A DNA stretch of 15,178 nucleotides from Chlamydiia bacterium (GTDB taxonomy: Bacteria; Chlamydiota; Chlamydiia; Chlamydiales; JAAZZY01): the NCBI GenBank assembly GCA_014239035.1, contig JAAZZY010000035.1, forward strand, positions 1 to 15,178. Reading direction: 5' to 3'. Made by a program: the position numbers and the translations under genes. Every line of letters starts with the position of its first letter. The first letter of the stretch is position 1. Under the pieces are notes generated by a model. It saw only the letters and a program-made list of their open reading frames with translations, was not told the origin of the DNA and searched no databases. Positions 8,027-14,883 of this stretch are shown here, piece by piece.

Positions 8027-9174
8027 TCTTCTTCCTCATCTTCCATTTCCTCATCTTCTAAGGCTTCATCTAATTCTTCTAGGGCATCCATATATGCATT
8101 GAGGAGCTCTTGGCGATGTTGAATGTTGCGGTAGAGCTTTGGAGCAACGTTTCTTATCGCATCGCGAAATTGAGTAAAGACAATCACCTGAGCCACAATC
8201 TCTTCATCGATGCCCATTTTCTCTGCCAGTTTGACAACCTTTACAGCCGAAGGGTATCTATCTTCTATGAGCTCCATAAAGAGCTTGGCCATAAGCTCAA
8301 AAGAAAGCTCCTTGGGAAAATAGAGGTCGTTACTATCAAAACCTCGAAAGACAAGGTTCATGCGACCTTTAAAAAAAAGATAAACAGCCAAGATTGCCTG
8401 CAGATTTCGCGTTTCAGTTAAGAGGCGAAATAATAGAGCTTTTGGAATAGAGGAGCCTTTGGCTTTTAAATCTCGTCCAAGAGAGTTGAGTAAAAATTTA
8501 ATAACTTTTTTAAGTTGTTCAAATGCAAATTGCTGTGAGAGTTCTTCAAAGAGTTTATTGGGAGATCTAGGGGAGCCAGTTATATCTCGGTAGAGGTCCC
8601 TGAGTGCATCAGGGCTTCCAAGGCCTTGTGTAGCAAATGCTCTAGCTTCTTGAGAAACGTTTCTACCTGCTATAATCTCACGCCCAAAGTTTTCATTAAA
8701 TTCTGCTCTAGTTTTTTTGATTTGAGCAAGCATCTTGTCTTCTGAAATTTTCTCAAGGTATTCAAGAGCATCATCTGCAACAGAAAAATCAGAGTAGGCT
8801 TCTAAAACTTTTTTCAAGACTTCTTCAGTGGTATCTGATTCAGAGATGTAAGCCTTTAAAATAAGAAGTGTTTTAGCATCAAGCTCGGGATTTAATTCCG
8901 TATCAGCAACGGGCAAAACATCGCTCTCTTCCATACCAAATAAATGCGCCTCCTTAGCAGCTGTTTGGTCTTTCCCGGATCGTTGTTCTAAGGTTTTAGC
9001 TTTTGATTTCATTTCTTTATCAACAAGAGATGCAATATATTGGTTTCCTTCTTCAACTGCCAGCATGAAGTCCTCTTGGCTGGTTTCTTGGCGCGCCATT
9101 TGACGCATCATATTCTCCATTGCAGCCTGGCGCTTGATCGAAGAAGGGTTTATGCCGGGATCTGAAAAAGTCAT
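8023..9174 (-). CDS. sctW: Type III secretion gatekeeper SctW (CopN; HrpJ and TyeA regions)
   Basis: Gatekeepers of the YopN/CopN/MxiC type plug the secretion channel and order translocator and effector release. In Chlamydia CopN is also exported and binds tubulin. This 383-aa protein has a polar N-terminus with Met/Gln-rich residues 19-28 (secretion signal and chaperone-binding region), an HrpJ-like helical region at about 30-215, and a fused TyeA-like C-terminal region at about 285-365 (LFMELIEDRYPSAVKVVKLA, 298-317). Chlamydial CopN is somewhat longer. The final 21 residues contain 15 Asp/Glu, an unusual acidic tail, and its codons also supply the GAGG sequence serving as ribosome binding site for the overlapping chaperone gene. 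AAGG lies 8 nt upstream of its own ATG, 10 nt after the sctV stop. Position between sctV and the chaperone agrees with the chlamydial order. Confidence 0.85.
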   Translation of the reverse strand: MTFSDPGINPSSIKRQAAMENMMRQMARQETSQEDFMLAVEEGNQYIASLVDKEMKSKAKTLEQRSGKDQTAAKEAHLFGMEESDVLPVADTELNPELDAKTLLILKAYISESDTTEEVLKKVLEAYSDFSVADDALEYLEKISEDKMLAQIKKTRAEFNENFGREIIAGRNVSQEARAFATQGLGSPDALRDLYRDITGSPRSPNKLFEELSQQFAFEQLKKVIKFLLNSLGRDLKAKGSSIPKALLFRLLTETRNLQAILAVYLFFKGRMNLVFRGFDSNDLYFPKELSFELMAKLFMELIEDRYPSAVKVVKLAEKMGIDEEIVAQVIVFTQFRDAIRNVAPKLYRNIQHRQELLNAYMDALEELDEALEDEEMEDEEEE

Positions 9175-9184
9175 CTTTTATGCC

Positions 9185-11326
9185 TTAAGTAATCTGTACT
9201 CGCCCTAGAGGTTGAATTTTTATTTCTGCAACAATCTCTTGGAAAGAGATGACAGCTAAATATGGAAAATCTACTTCTATGAGCTTACGAACAAAACGTC
9301 TAACGTCTACTGCTGTCACCAAAACTGGGGGTTGTGAGCCTGTCTGAGGAGGCACAATAGTTTTACGCATCGACTGCAAGATCATCTGCGTGGAATCGGG
9401 ATCTAGTGCTATATAGGAGCCTGCTGATGTTTGTTTAATTCCTCCACGCACCATATCTTCTATTTCAGGATCTAATAGGTACACAGAAATTACAGACTTT
9501 CCCTGAGAGTATTTGTAGCTGATGTAGCGCTTTAGTGAGGTGCGTACATACTCAGTAAGTAAAACAGTATCTTTTTCTGTTTGCGCCCACTCACTAAGTG
9601 ATTCCATAATAGTTTTTAAATCTTTAACCGAGATCTGCTCTTGAATGAGCCTTTTAAATATTTCAGTTAGTTTCTGCAAAGGAATGAGACGTGTCACCTC
9701 TCGAACAAGATCAGGGTAATTTTTTTCAACAAATTCAAGCATGGCTCTAACTTCTTGTATACCCACAAAATCAGAGGCGTAGTGTCTAAAGAAATAGGAA
9801 AGGTGCAAAACAGCGACCTCTACTGTAGTCCAATATTTCATGCCCGCCTTTTCCAATATGTTTTTATGCTTTTCCTCTACCCAATAGGCTGGCATGTTCA
9901 AAGAATTCGTATAGGATGTGTATGGGATGTTATATCTTTTGAGATTATCTTCAGTCTCATTTGTAAGAAAGTGACCCTTTACAACCTGACCTCGGTTAAT
10001 GGGTACTTCGTTGAGTAAGATCGCATATTCAGAATCTTTTAGATTTGGAGAGCTGTAGCGTACATGTACCCCTGGAAAACGAACACCTAAATCTTGGTAT
10101 AGGGCATGACGCATCCTTGGGATCATCGCTTCTATGTGCGATGTTGTTTTATTCTTTTTATCCACTTGAACAATGTTACTAATATAGGTTCCGATTTCCA
10201 AAATAGTGGGGACCGTTAGCGCATATTCACCCGCTTTTTCGCCAGGCATCACTTCGTGCCCTTCCACTTCTGTTTCTAAGGCGCCTCCTCCAGCAAGGGC
10301 AATGTCTTGAGACTTTTCTCTTTTTTGTGCCCTATATATAGCTATTCCTGCAGTACCACAAGCTATTGACAAGATAGCAAAAGGCCAAAAAGGAAAGGCT
10401 CGAATAGCTCCAATACCTAATAGGAAGCAGGAGGCTAAGATAAGAGCCTTGGGCTGCCTTAAAATTTGAGAGGAGATCTCTTTACCCAGGTTACTATCAC
10501 TTTCACTACTAGAAACACGGGTGGTGACGATACCTGCGGTAATAGCGATTAAAATCGCTGGCACCTGTGAGACCAGACCATCACCAATGGATAACAAACT
10601 ATAGGTCTTGGCAGCAGCACTAGCACTCATGCCATGTTGGGCTACACCGATGATCAATCCACCGATAATGTTAATTAAAGTGATGACGATACCAGCAATG
10701 GCATCTCCTTTAACGAACTTCATGGCTCCATCCATGGAACCATAGAGCTCACTCTCTCTTGTTAAGTGTAGGCGTTTATCTCGAGCTTGGTTGGCATCTA
10801 AGATTCCTGCCCTCATATCGGCATCGATACTCATCTGCTTACCTGGCATCGCATCTAATCGGAAACGCGCTGCAACTTCTGCGACACGCTCAGCACCCTT
10901 AGTCACCACAATAAATTGTACTAAGGTGATGATCAGGAAGATTACACCACCAACAACGTAGTTACCCCCCACAACAAACTCACCAAACGCCTCGATGATG
11001 TCTCCAGCGTAAGCATGCAAGAGAATCTGACGGGTGGATGCTATGTTAATGCCCAGTCGATAAAGAGTTGTAATCAAGAGTATTGAAGGAAACATTGAGA
11101 GTTCAATTGCGCCCGGAATGTAGAGCGAGACCATAATCAAAGTTATGGCGACCATTAGATTGACGGCCAAAAGAATATCAATAACATGTGGAGGAACAGG
11201 CAAAATAATCATCGTGATGATACCGATGATAAATATCGCTAAAATGATATCTGACGATCCACGAAGTTTTGCAAAAGCGCCTTTACCACCTAAAAAACCG
11301 TTGACGGCTTGAAACATATTTTTCAT
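9185..11326 (-). CDS. sctV: Type III secretion export gate SctV (CdsV/LcrD, FlhA family)
   Basis: SctV is the large inner-membrane export-gate component whose cytoplasmic domain forms a nonameric ring that receives substrates. The 713-aa length matches chlamydial CdsV. The N-terminal half has hydrophobic segments at about 26-44, 48-70, 75-95, 125-143, 208-228, 248-268 and 295-330. The highly conserved FHIPEP loop lies between them: GAERVAEVAARF (144-155) and LDAMPGKQMSIDADMRAG (157-174). The C-terminal half (about 345-713) is the soluble cytoplasmic domain. No truncation or frameshift is visible. The gene starts 6 nt after sctU stops and ends 10 nt before sctW, so it is an operon member. Assignment to secretion rather than the flagellar FlhA rests on the sctW/copN neighbour. 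Confidence 0.95.
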   Translation of the reverse strand: MKNMFQAVNGFLGGKGAFAKLRGSSDIILAIFIIGIITMIILPVPPHVIDILLAVNLMVAITLIMVSLYIPGAIELSMFPSILLITTLYRLGINIASTRQILLHAYAGDIIEAFGEFVVGGNYVVGGVIFLIITLVQFIVVTKGAERVAEVAARFRLDAMPGKQMSIDADMRAGILDANQARDKRLHLTRESELYGSMDGAMKFVKGDAIAGIVITLINIIGGLIIGVAQHGMSASAAAKTYSLLSIGDGLVSQVPAILIAITAGIVTTRVSSSESDSNLGKEISSQILRQPKALILASCFLLGIGAIRAFPFWPFAILSIACGTAGIAIYRAQKREKSQDIALAGGGALETEVEGHEVMPGEKAGEYALTVPTILEIGTYISNIVQVDKKNKTTSHIEAMIPRMRHALYQDLGVRFPGVHVRYSSPNLKDSEYAILLNEVPINRGQVVKGHFLTNETEDNLKRYNIPYTSYTNSLNMPAYWVEEKHKNILEKAGMKYWTTVEVAVLHLSYFFRHYASDFVGIQEVRAMLEFVEKNYPDLVREVTRLIPLQKLTEIFKRLIQEQISVKDLKTIMESLSEWAQTEKDTVLLTEYVRTSLKRYISYKYSQGKSVISVYLLDPEIEDMVRGGIKQTSAGSYIALDPDSTQMILQSMRKTIVPPQTGSQPPVLVTAVDVRRFVRKLIEVDFPYLAVISFQEIVAEIKIQPLGRVQIT

Positions 11327-11332
11327 TTAAAG

Positions 11333-12382
11333 TTATTCCCTTTCTAAAGAAGCAAGCCATTTTAAAATTTCGGCTATAGCTTCATATGTATCTCTTGGAA
11401 TGTATTTACCAATTTTCCCTTTTTTAAACAAAGTTTGTGCTAAGGGAACATTTCGCACGATAGGCACGCCATGCGCCTCAGCCTCTTTAATAATTGTTTC
11501 AGCAATTTTACCGCTACCTTTTACTAAGAGTTTTGGGGCTGGCATGGTGTCTTGTTTGTATTCAAAAGCAATAGCATAATGAGTAGGATTTGTTACAACA
11601 GCTTTTGCTTTTTTTACATTTTTTACAGATCCCTCCTCGTAGGCAATCTCTTGTCCAATTTGTCTTCGACGACCCTTAATGTGAGGGTCACCTTCAGTGT
11701 CTTTGTATTCCTGTTTGACCTCAAATTTTTCCATCTTCATTTCTTTGGCAAAGTTCATTTTTTGATAAACTACATCAAAAATGGCGATGGCGATAAAAAA
11801 CAGGCCCACGCGCAAGACAACTTTTACTAAAAAATAGTTAAAAATTAGAGCACTTCCGAGTGGGGGAAGAGCGGCTCCAAAGACCACATCACCAAGGTCA
11901 TTGCGGATGGTGTAGTAGATAATTACGACAACCCCAGAGATCTTTAGAATTTGTTTTACAAGCTCAACAAGAGTTTTAAGCTTAAATTTTTGCTTAAGAT
12001 TTTTAATGGGGTCGAGTCTTTTAAGATCTGGTTTAAGAGCTTCAAATGAAAAAAGAGGACCTACAATTACAAGATTACTGAGTACTCCAACAAAAACGGT
12101 TACGATTAAAATAGGCAGAGTCACCTTTAAGATGATCCGGAGTCCATAGCCCAAGTAATTGATGATCGTTGAAACCATGTCATTTGTGTGACGAAATGCA
12201 TGGAAAGTTCCGAGGATATAGGCTCCCACTTCATCGTAAATGACTTTTGCAAAAGATAAAGATGTTATTATGGCGACTATAAACGTAAAAGCTGCGGGAA
12301 GATCTTGAGATTTAGCTACTTGACCTTTCTTTCGAGCGTCCCGCAGCTTCTTCGGGGTCGCCTTCTCGGATTTTTCGGCCAT
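11333..12382 (-). CDS. sctU: Type III secretion switch protein SctU (CdsU/YscU, FlhB family)
   Basis: SctU is the inner-membrane autoprotease of the export apparatus that switches substrate class from needle to translocators. The basic N-terminus (EKSEKATPKKLRDARKKGQV, 3-22) is the standard FlhB/YscU start. Four hydrophobic segments lie at about 28-48, 85-110, 147-160 and 180-205. The cytoplasmic domain carries the self-cleavage motif NPTH at 265-268, cut between Asn and Pro in the family, so processing should be intact. Length (349 aa) is typical. It is the first gene of the six-gene operon, and I see no good ribosome binding site before its ATG. A candidate promoter lies 31-59 nt upstream. 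Confidence 0.95.
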   Translation of the reverse strand: MAEKSEKATPKKLRDARKKGQVAKSQDLPAAFTFIVAIITSLSFAKVIYDEVGAYILGTFHAFRHTNDMVSTIINYLGYGLRIILKVTLPILIVTVFVGVLSNLVIVGPLFSFEALKPDLKRLDPIKNLKQKFKLKTLVELVKQILKISGVVVIIYYTIRNDLGDVVFGAALPPLGSALIFNYFLVKVVLRVGLFFIAIAIFDVVYQKMNFAKEMKMEKFEVKQEYKDTEGDPHIKGRRRQIGQEIAYEEGSVKNVKKAKAVVTNPTHYAIAFEYKQDTMPAPKLLVKGSGKIAETIIKEAEAHGVPIVRNVPLAQTLFKKGKIGKYIPRDTYEAIAEILKWLASLERE

Positions 12383-12412
12383 CTAATAAATTACACTAGT
12401 AATAATTTTTTC

Positions 12413-12441
12413 AATCTAATCAAAAGCAGATACATTGGCAA
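12413..12441 (-). promoter_or_regulatory. Candidate promoter of the sctU-led operon
   Basis: Minus-strand TTGCCA (12441-12436) and TAGATT (12418-12413) each match the sigma-70 consensus at 4 of 6 bases and are separated by exactly 17 nt. Transcription would start near 12406, giving a leader of about 23 nt. No other promoter of this quality was seen upstream of sctU, but the match is moderate. Confidence 0.4.
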
Positions 12442-12595
12442 CCCCTAATGTAAGGGCTGGAAATTTAGTCTATTAAATTGATGGTTGAAGATAACAAGGT
12501 GACTGGAAATGGTTTTCTAACTGATCATAAAGTTCAATTTGAAGAAATGACGAGAGCTCTACAGGCGCTGAATATTAAATGAGTAAATTTAAAAA

Positions 12596-12624
12596 TTGAA
12601 TTTAACAGATTTTTACTTTAAAAT
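12596..12624 (+). promoter_or_regulatory. Candidate promoter of the RING-CH gene
   Basis: TTGAAT (12596-12601), a 17-nt spacer and TAAAAT (12619-12624) give 4 of 6 and 5 of 6 consensus matches. The predicted start near 12631 leaves only about 6 nt before the ATG at 12637, and no Shine-Dalgarno is present, so the message may be nearly leaderless. Confidence 0.5.
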
Positions 12625-12636
12625 TTCACTCTTAAA

Positions 12637-13440
12637 ATGACTATAAAAAGGAAAATCTTGTCAGTACAATCTTCAGACCCAACCTTATACTTTACCGCTC
12701 TTTCTCAACCTTGGCCAGAGCATGCCCTTCGTTATGTAAAACCTGTCGGAGAGCAAAACGAACAAGAGTGTGGGGTTTGTTTTGAGCCTTTAAGGGTACT
12801 CCAACCAGGTGGGCATCATAGACCTAGAGTTGTTGCAACAAACTGTGAATGTACAAGAGCTAACCAGCTTTTTCATGCTGAATGCATGACTCGAGAGTTT
12901 TTGAGAAATCACCGTGTTAGAGATGGACAAATCGAGATGAGGTGTCCTATGGCAAGACATGTTGTATCAGCTGGAGATTTAAGGCCCATTTTTGATGCTC
13001 TTTTTGAGTCAATTAGTAGCCATTCTTCGAATGGTTCAGAGGGTAGCACTAGATCCGATAGATCTGATAAGTCTAAAGAGGTATGGGAAGGTGATTTGTC
13101 TCCTCCAGGCTCTAACTCTTCATCGGGCTCACTAGATTCAAAAACGCGTGATGTCGTCAATATGCTTGGCCCCAATGCTGACCGTTATCGTGACAATTGG
13201 AAAGAACGTGAGAGACGTGAGATGAATAACCGTTTTGGGCAGCCACATGATCAAGACAGGTGGACAGCGCGATGGAAAAGCGTTTACGTTCGGCGCTTGA
13301 ACGCTGACTTTGGAGAGGGCTCAGTTAGCTCACAGTCTGTGCTGCTAGGCTATGAATTTAGCTCAGTAGATGCCAGTGAAAACTTGTCTCCTCAAGAAGA
13401 AAATTATTTTACCCCTCCTCAAGGTAAATCCGTTGAATAA
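12637..13440 (+). CDS. RING-CH (C4HC3-like) zinc-finger protein, candidate ubiquitin-ligase effector
   Basis: The 267-aa protein carries potential zinc ligands Cys45-x2-Cys48, Cys70-x1-Cys72, His80-x2-Cys83 and Cys103-x4-His108. The order and spacing C-x-C-x7-H-x2-C match the RING-CH/RINGv class (MARCH and viral K3-type E3 ligases), including the F-H-x2-C-M-x3-F stretch typical of the helix after the His. It deviates at the last pair, which should be C-x2-C. Before the finger is a polar 40-residue N-terminus. After it comes a Ser/Gly-rich, probably disordered linker (about 126-168), a charged segment rich in Arg, Trp and Asp (180-225) and a polar tail. There is no membrane span, unlike many MARCH proteins. 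RING families are expanded in amoeba-associated chlamydiae, and RING proteins generally recruit ubiquitin-loaded E2 enzymes, which bacteria lack. That, plus position beside secretion genes, suggests delivery to a host. Ligase activity and secretion are inferences. Confidence 0.75.
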   Translation: MTIKRKILSVQSSDPTLYFTALSQPWPEHALRYVKPVGEQNEQECGVCFEPLRVLQPGGHHRPRVVATNCECTRANQLFHAECMTREFLRNHRVRDGQIEMRCPMARHVVSAGDLRPIFDALFESISSHSSNGSEGSTRSDRSDKSKEVWEGDLSPPGSNSSSGSLDSKTRDVVNMLGPNADRYRDNWKERERREMNNRFGQPHDQDRWTARWKSVYVRRLNADFGEGSVSSQSVLLGYEFSSVDASENLSPQEENYFTPPQGKSVE

Positions 13441-13461
13441 AAGCTTCTAATACCTTAGAAT
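13433..13461 (+). promoter_or_regulatory. Candidate ychF promoter overlapping the RING-CH stop codon
   Basis: TTGAAT (13433-13438), 17 nt, TAGAAT (13456-13461). The -35 hexamer is identical to that of the RING-CH gene, and the spacing is the same. The hexamer overlaps the preceding gene's TAA. Predicted initiation near 13468 leaves about 3 nt before the ychF ATG, again with no Shine-Dalgarno. Confidence 0.45.
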
Positions 13462-13470
13462 ATACTCATT

Positions 13471-14565
13471 ATGTCTAGTTTAGCCTGTGGAATAGTAGGA
13501 CTTCCAAATGTTGGTAAGTCCACAACATTTAATGCATTGACTGCTACTAAAGCAGAATCTTCTAATTACCCTTTTTGCACGATTGATCCAAACGTCGGAA
13601 TTGTGGAAATTAAAGATGAGAGGCTCAAGGCCCTTGCAGAAATTTCTGGTAGTAAAAAAATTATTACTGCTGCCATGAAATTTATTGATATTGCAGGTCT
13701 TGTAAAAGGTGCTTCAAAAGGCGAAGGTCTTGGCAATAAATTTTTAGCTAACATTCGTGAGGCTGATGCAATTGTTCATGTTGTTCGCTGCTTTGAAGAT
13801 TCAAACGTTGTGCATGTCTCTGGAAAAGTAGATCCGATTGAAGATATTGAAACGATTAATTTAGAACTTGTCTTAGCAGATCTTCAAATGGCAGATAACA
13901 GCTTAACCAAAGTTGAAAGGCTAGCTAAATCAGATAAAACCCTTATCGAAAAAGTTGCTCTTCTAAAAAAAGTAATTGCAGCTCTTAACGAAAATAAAGT
14001 TTTGCGCACACTTGAATTTACACCTGAAGAAGAAATCATACTTAGTGAATATTCATTTCTGACACATAAGAAAGTTCTATATGTGGCTAATGTATCTGAA
14101 GATGATTTACCTGACTGCGACAATGAGTTTGTTTGTCAAGTTAAGGAGTATGCAGCTAAAGAAAAAAGCCAAGTGGTACCCATATGTGCAAGGCTAGAAG
14201 CAGAAATTGTTGAGCTAGATGAAAATGAGCGCGATGAGATGTTAGAGAGTCTAGAACTTAAAGATTCGGGACTAAATCGTTTGATACGCTCTTCTTTTGA
14301 GCTTTTAGGACTCATTACCTTTTTAACAACTGGCCCTGAAGAGACACGCGCTTGGACCATAACAAAGGGTATGAACGCCCCACAAGCTGCAGGGAAAATT
14401 CACACAGATATCCAAAAAGGGTTTATTCGAGCAGAAGTGGTCAAATTTGAGGATATGCTCAAAGCTAAAGGCAGGCCCAAAGCCAAAGAAATGGGACTCT
14501 TAGCTACAGAGGGCAAAGACTATATCGTTGAAGATGGCGATGTCATTTTATTCTTACACAACTAA
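13471..14565 (+). CDS. ychF: Redox-regulated ATPase YchF (Obg-family P-loop NTPase)
   Basis: YchF is a universally conserved cytoplasmic Obg-family P-loop protein that binds ribosomes and, unusually for its class, prefers ATP over GTP. The 364-aa product has the Walker A motif GLPNVGKST (10-18), the G3 motif DIAG (73-76) within FIDIAGLVKGASKGEGLGN, and NVSE (207-210) in place of the NKxD guanine-specificity motif, as expected for ATP preference. A helical insert (about 130-195) and a C-terminal TGS domain (about 280-364, with RAEVVKFEDML and the final VEDGDVILF) complete the normal architecture. The start gives the usual short lead before the P-loop, although it lacks a Shine-Dalgarno. It lies 30 nt after the RING-CH gene on the same strand, has its own candidate promoter and is followed by a terminator. 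In Chlamydia ychF also neighbours the sctU operon. Confidence 0.97.
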   Translation: MSSLACGIVGLPNVGKSTTFNALTATKAESSNYPFCTIDPNVGIVEIKDERLKALAEISGSKKIITAAMKFIDIAGLVKGASKGEGLGNKFLANIREADAIVHVVRCFEDSNVVHVSGKVDPIEDIETINLELVLADLQMADNSLTKVERLAKSDKTLIEKVALLKKVIAALNENKVLRTLEFTPEEEIILSEYSFLTHKKVLYVANVSEDDLPDCDNEFVCQVKEYAAKEKSQVVPICARLEAEIVELDENERDEMLESLELKDSGLNRLIRSSFELLGLITFLTTGPEETRAWTITKGMNAPQAAGKIHTDIQKGFIRAEVVKFEDMLKAKGRPKAKEMGLLATEGKDYIVEDGDVILFLHN

Positions 14566-14568
14566 AAA

Positions 14569-14596
14569 GGGCCAGCGTTGGCCAGCCCCCATTTTT
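14569..14596 (+). terminator. Probable rho-independent terminator of ychF
   Basis: Just after the ychF stop, GGCCA (14570-14574) pairs with TGGCC (14579-14583) around a GCGT loop. A C-rich stretch follows, then five T residues at 14592-14596. An alternative fold pairs GGGC (14569-14572) with the downstream GCCC. The stem is GC-rich in AT-rich DNA, but the gap before the T-run makes it imperfect. Confidence 0.5.
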
Positions 14597-14635
14597 AAAC
14601 ATCAAAACCTAATGCTAAAATAGCACTAAATTGCA

Positions 14636-14746
14636 CTAAAAGATTTGGTGCGTATGAGAATGCTTTGTGTTAAGCATTTTTCTTCTTTTATGCTTATGAG
14701 GTCTTTTGCGATGTTTTTTACGCTTGTGGTGCTTCCATTTTATCAT
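14636..14746 (-). CDS. Tiny highly basic, histidine-rich protein (36 aa), unknown
   Basis: ATG at 14746-14744 is preceded 9 nt upstream by GGAGG (14760-14756), an excellent ribosome binding site. The product has 15 Lys/Arg and 8 His in 36 residues, a Trp at position 4 and one Pro. The first 23 residues are almost entirely basic, and the end (about 27-36) is polar with alternating His. Such composition points to RNA, DNA or ribosome binding. It does not match bacterial L34, L36 or Thx as I know them. A loose resemblance to the short basic AURKAIP1/COX24 (mS38-like) motif is possible but unproven. It is convergent to ychF, 70 nt from its stop, with the ychF terminator between them. The alternative, a chance ORF in AT-rich DNA, is made less likely by the ribosome binding site and the unusual composition. 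Confidence 0.55.
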   Translation of the reverse strand: MIKWKHHKRKKHRKRPHKHKRRKMLNTKHSHTHQIF

Positions 14747-14811
14747 AACTAAAATCCTCCAAAAGATTTACGTCTTTTATGGTTCAACTAAAAGTTTAAT
14801 CTACTAAAAAT

Positions 14812-14837
14812 TAGGGTATTATAATTACCATACCCTA
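14812..14837. promoter_or_regulatory. Inverted repeat enclosing a perfect -10 box (possible operator)
   Basis: TAGGGTAT (14812-14819) and ATACCCTA (14830-14837) are perfect 8-bp inverted arms around a 10-nt spacer. Minus-strand TATAAT (14823-14818) overlaps the left arm and could be the -10 of the 36-codon ORF, with a leader of about 65 nt. The hexamer 17 nt upstream (TTTTAG) is a weak -35. The dyad could be a repressor site or an RNA hairpin. Confidence 0.35.
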
Positions 14838-14840
14838 TGG

Positions 14841-14856
14841 CTAAAAATATTTTTAG
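14841..14856. repeat. 16-bp perfect palindrome
   Basis: CTAAAAATATTTTTAG reads identically on both strands. It lies 3 nt beyond the preceding inverted repeat and 2 nt before the next one. Function is unknown. It is AT-rich and may be part of a regulatory or structured region. Confidence 0.6.
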
Positions 14857-14858
14857 AA

Positions 14859-14883
14859 AGGGGTTTATTACTAGTAGACCCCT
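14859..14883. repeat. Strong hairpin with GGGG/CCCC stem
   Basis: AGGGGTTTAT (14859-14868) pairs with GTAGACCCCT (14874-14883) around a 5-nt loop, 10 bp including two G-T pairs in this orientation. No clean T-run follows on the plus strand. On the minus strand a mixed run with AT-rich palindromic sequence follows, so it could act as a leftward terminator for a gene beyond the window, but weakly. Confidence 0.45.

Noticed and set aside
8110..8421. 103-codon plus-strand ORF opposite sctW
   Set aside because: It lies wholly antisense to a well-supported gatekeeper gene with no expression signals, so it is a shadow frame. The same applies to the antisense ORFs at 1606-1887, 9755-10018, 11552-11830, 12909-13175 and inside ychF.
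9185..12382. Flagellar identity (flhA/flhB) for the sctV/sctU pair
   Set aside because: The adjoining gatekeeper and CesT-type chaperone, and the chlamydial gene order with malQ, point to virulence-type secretion.
12442..12457. CCCT/AGGG mini-dyad just upstream of the sctU -35
   Set aside because: A four-base stem is too short to support an operator or terminator call.
12481..12582. 33-codon plus-strand ORF in the sctU/RING-CH intergenic region
   Set aside because: The residue mix looks protein-like, but there is no ribosome binding site or promoter and no recognisable homology. It could be a gene remnant, which a search of related genomes would settle.
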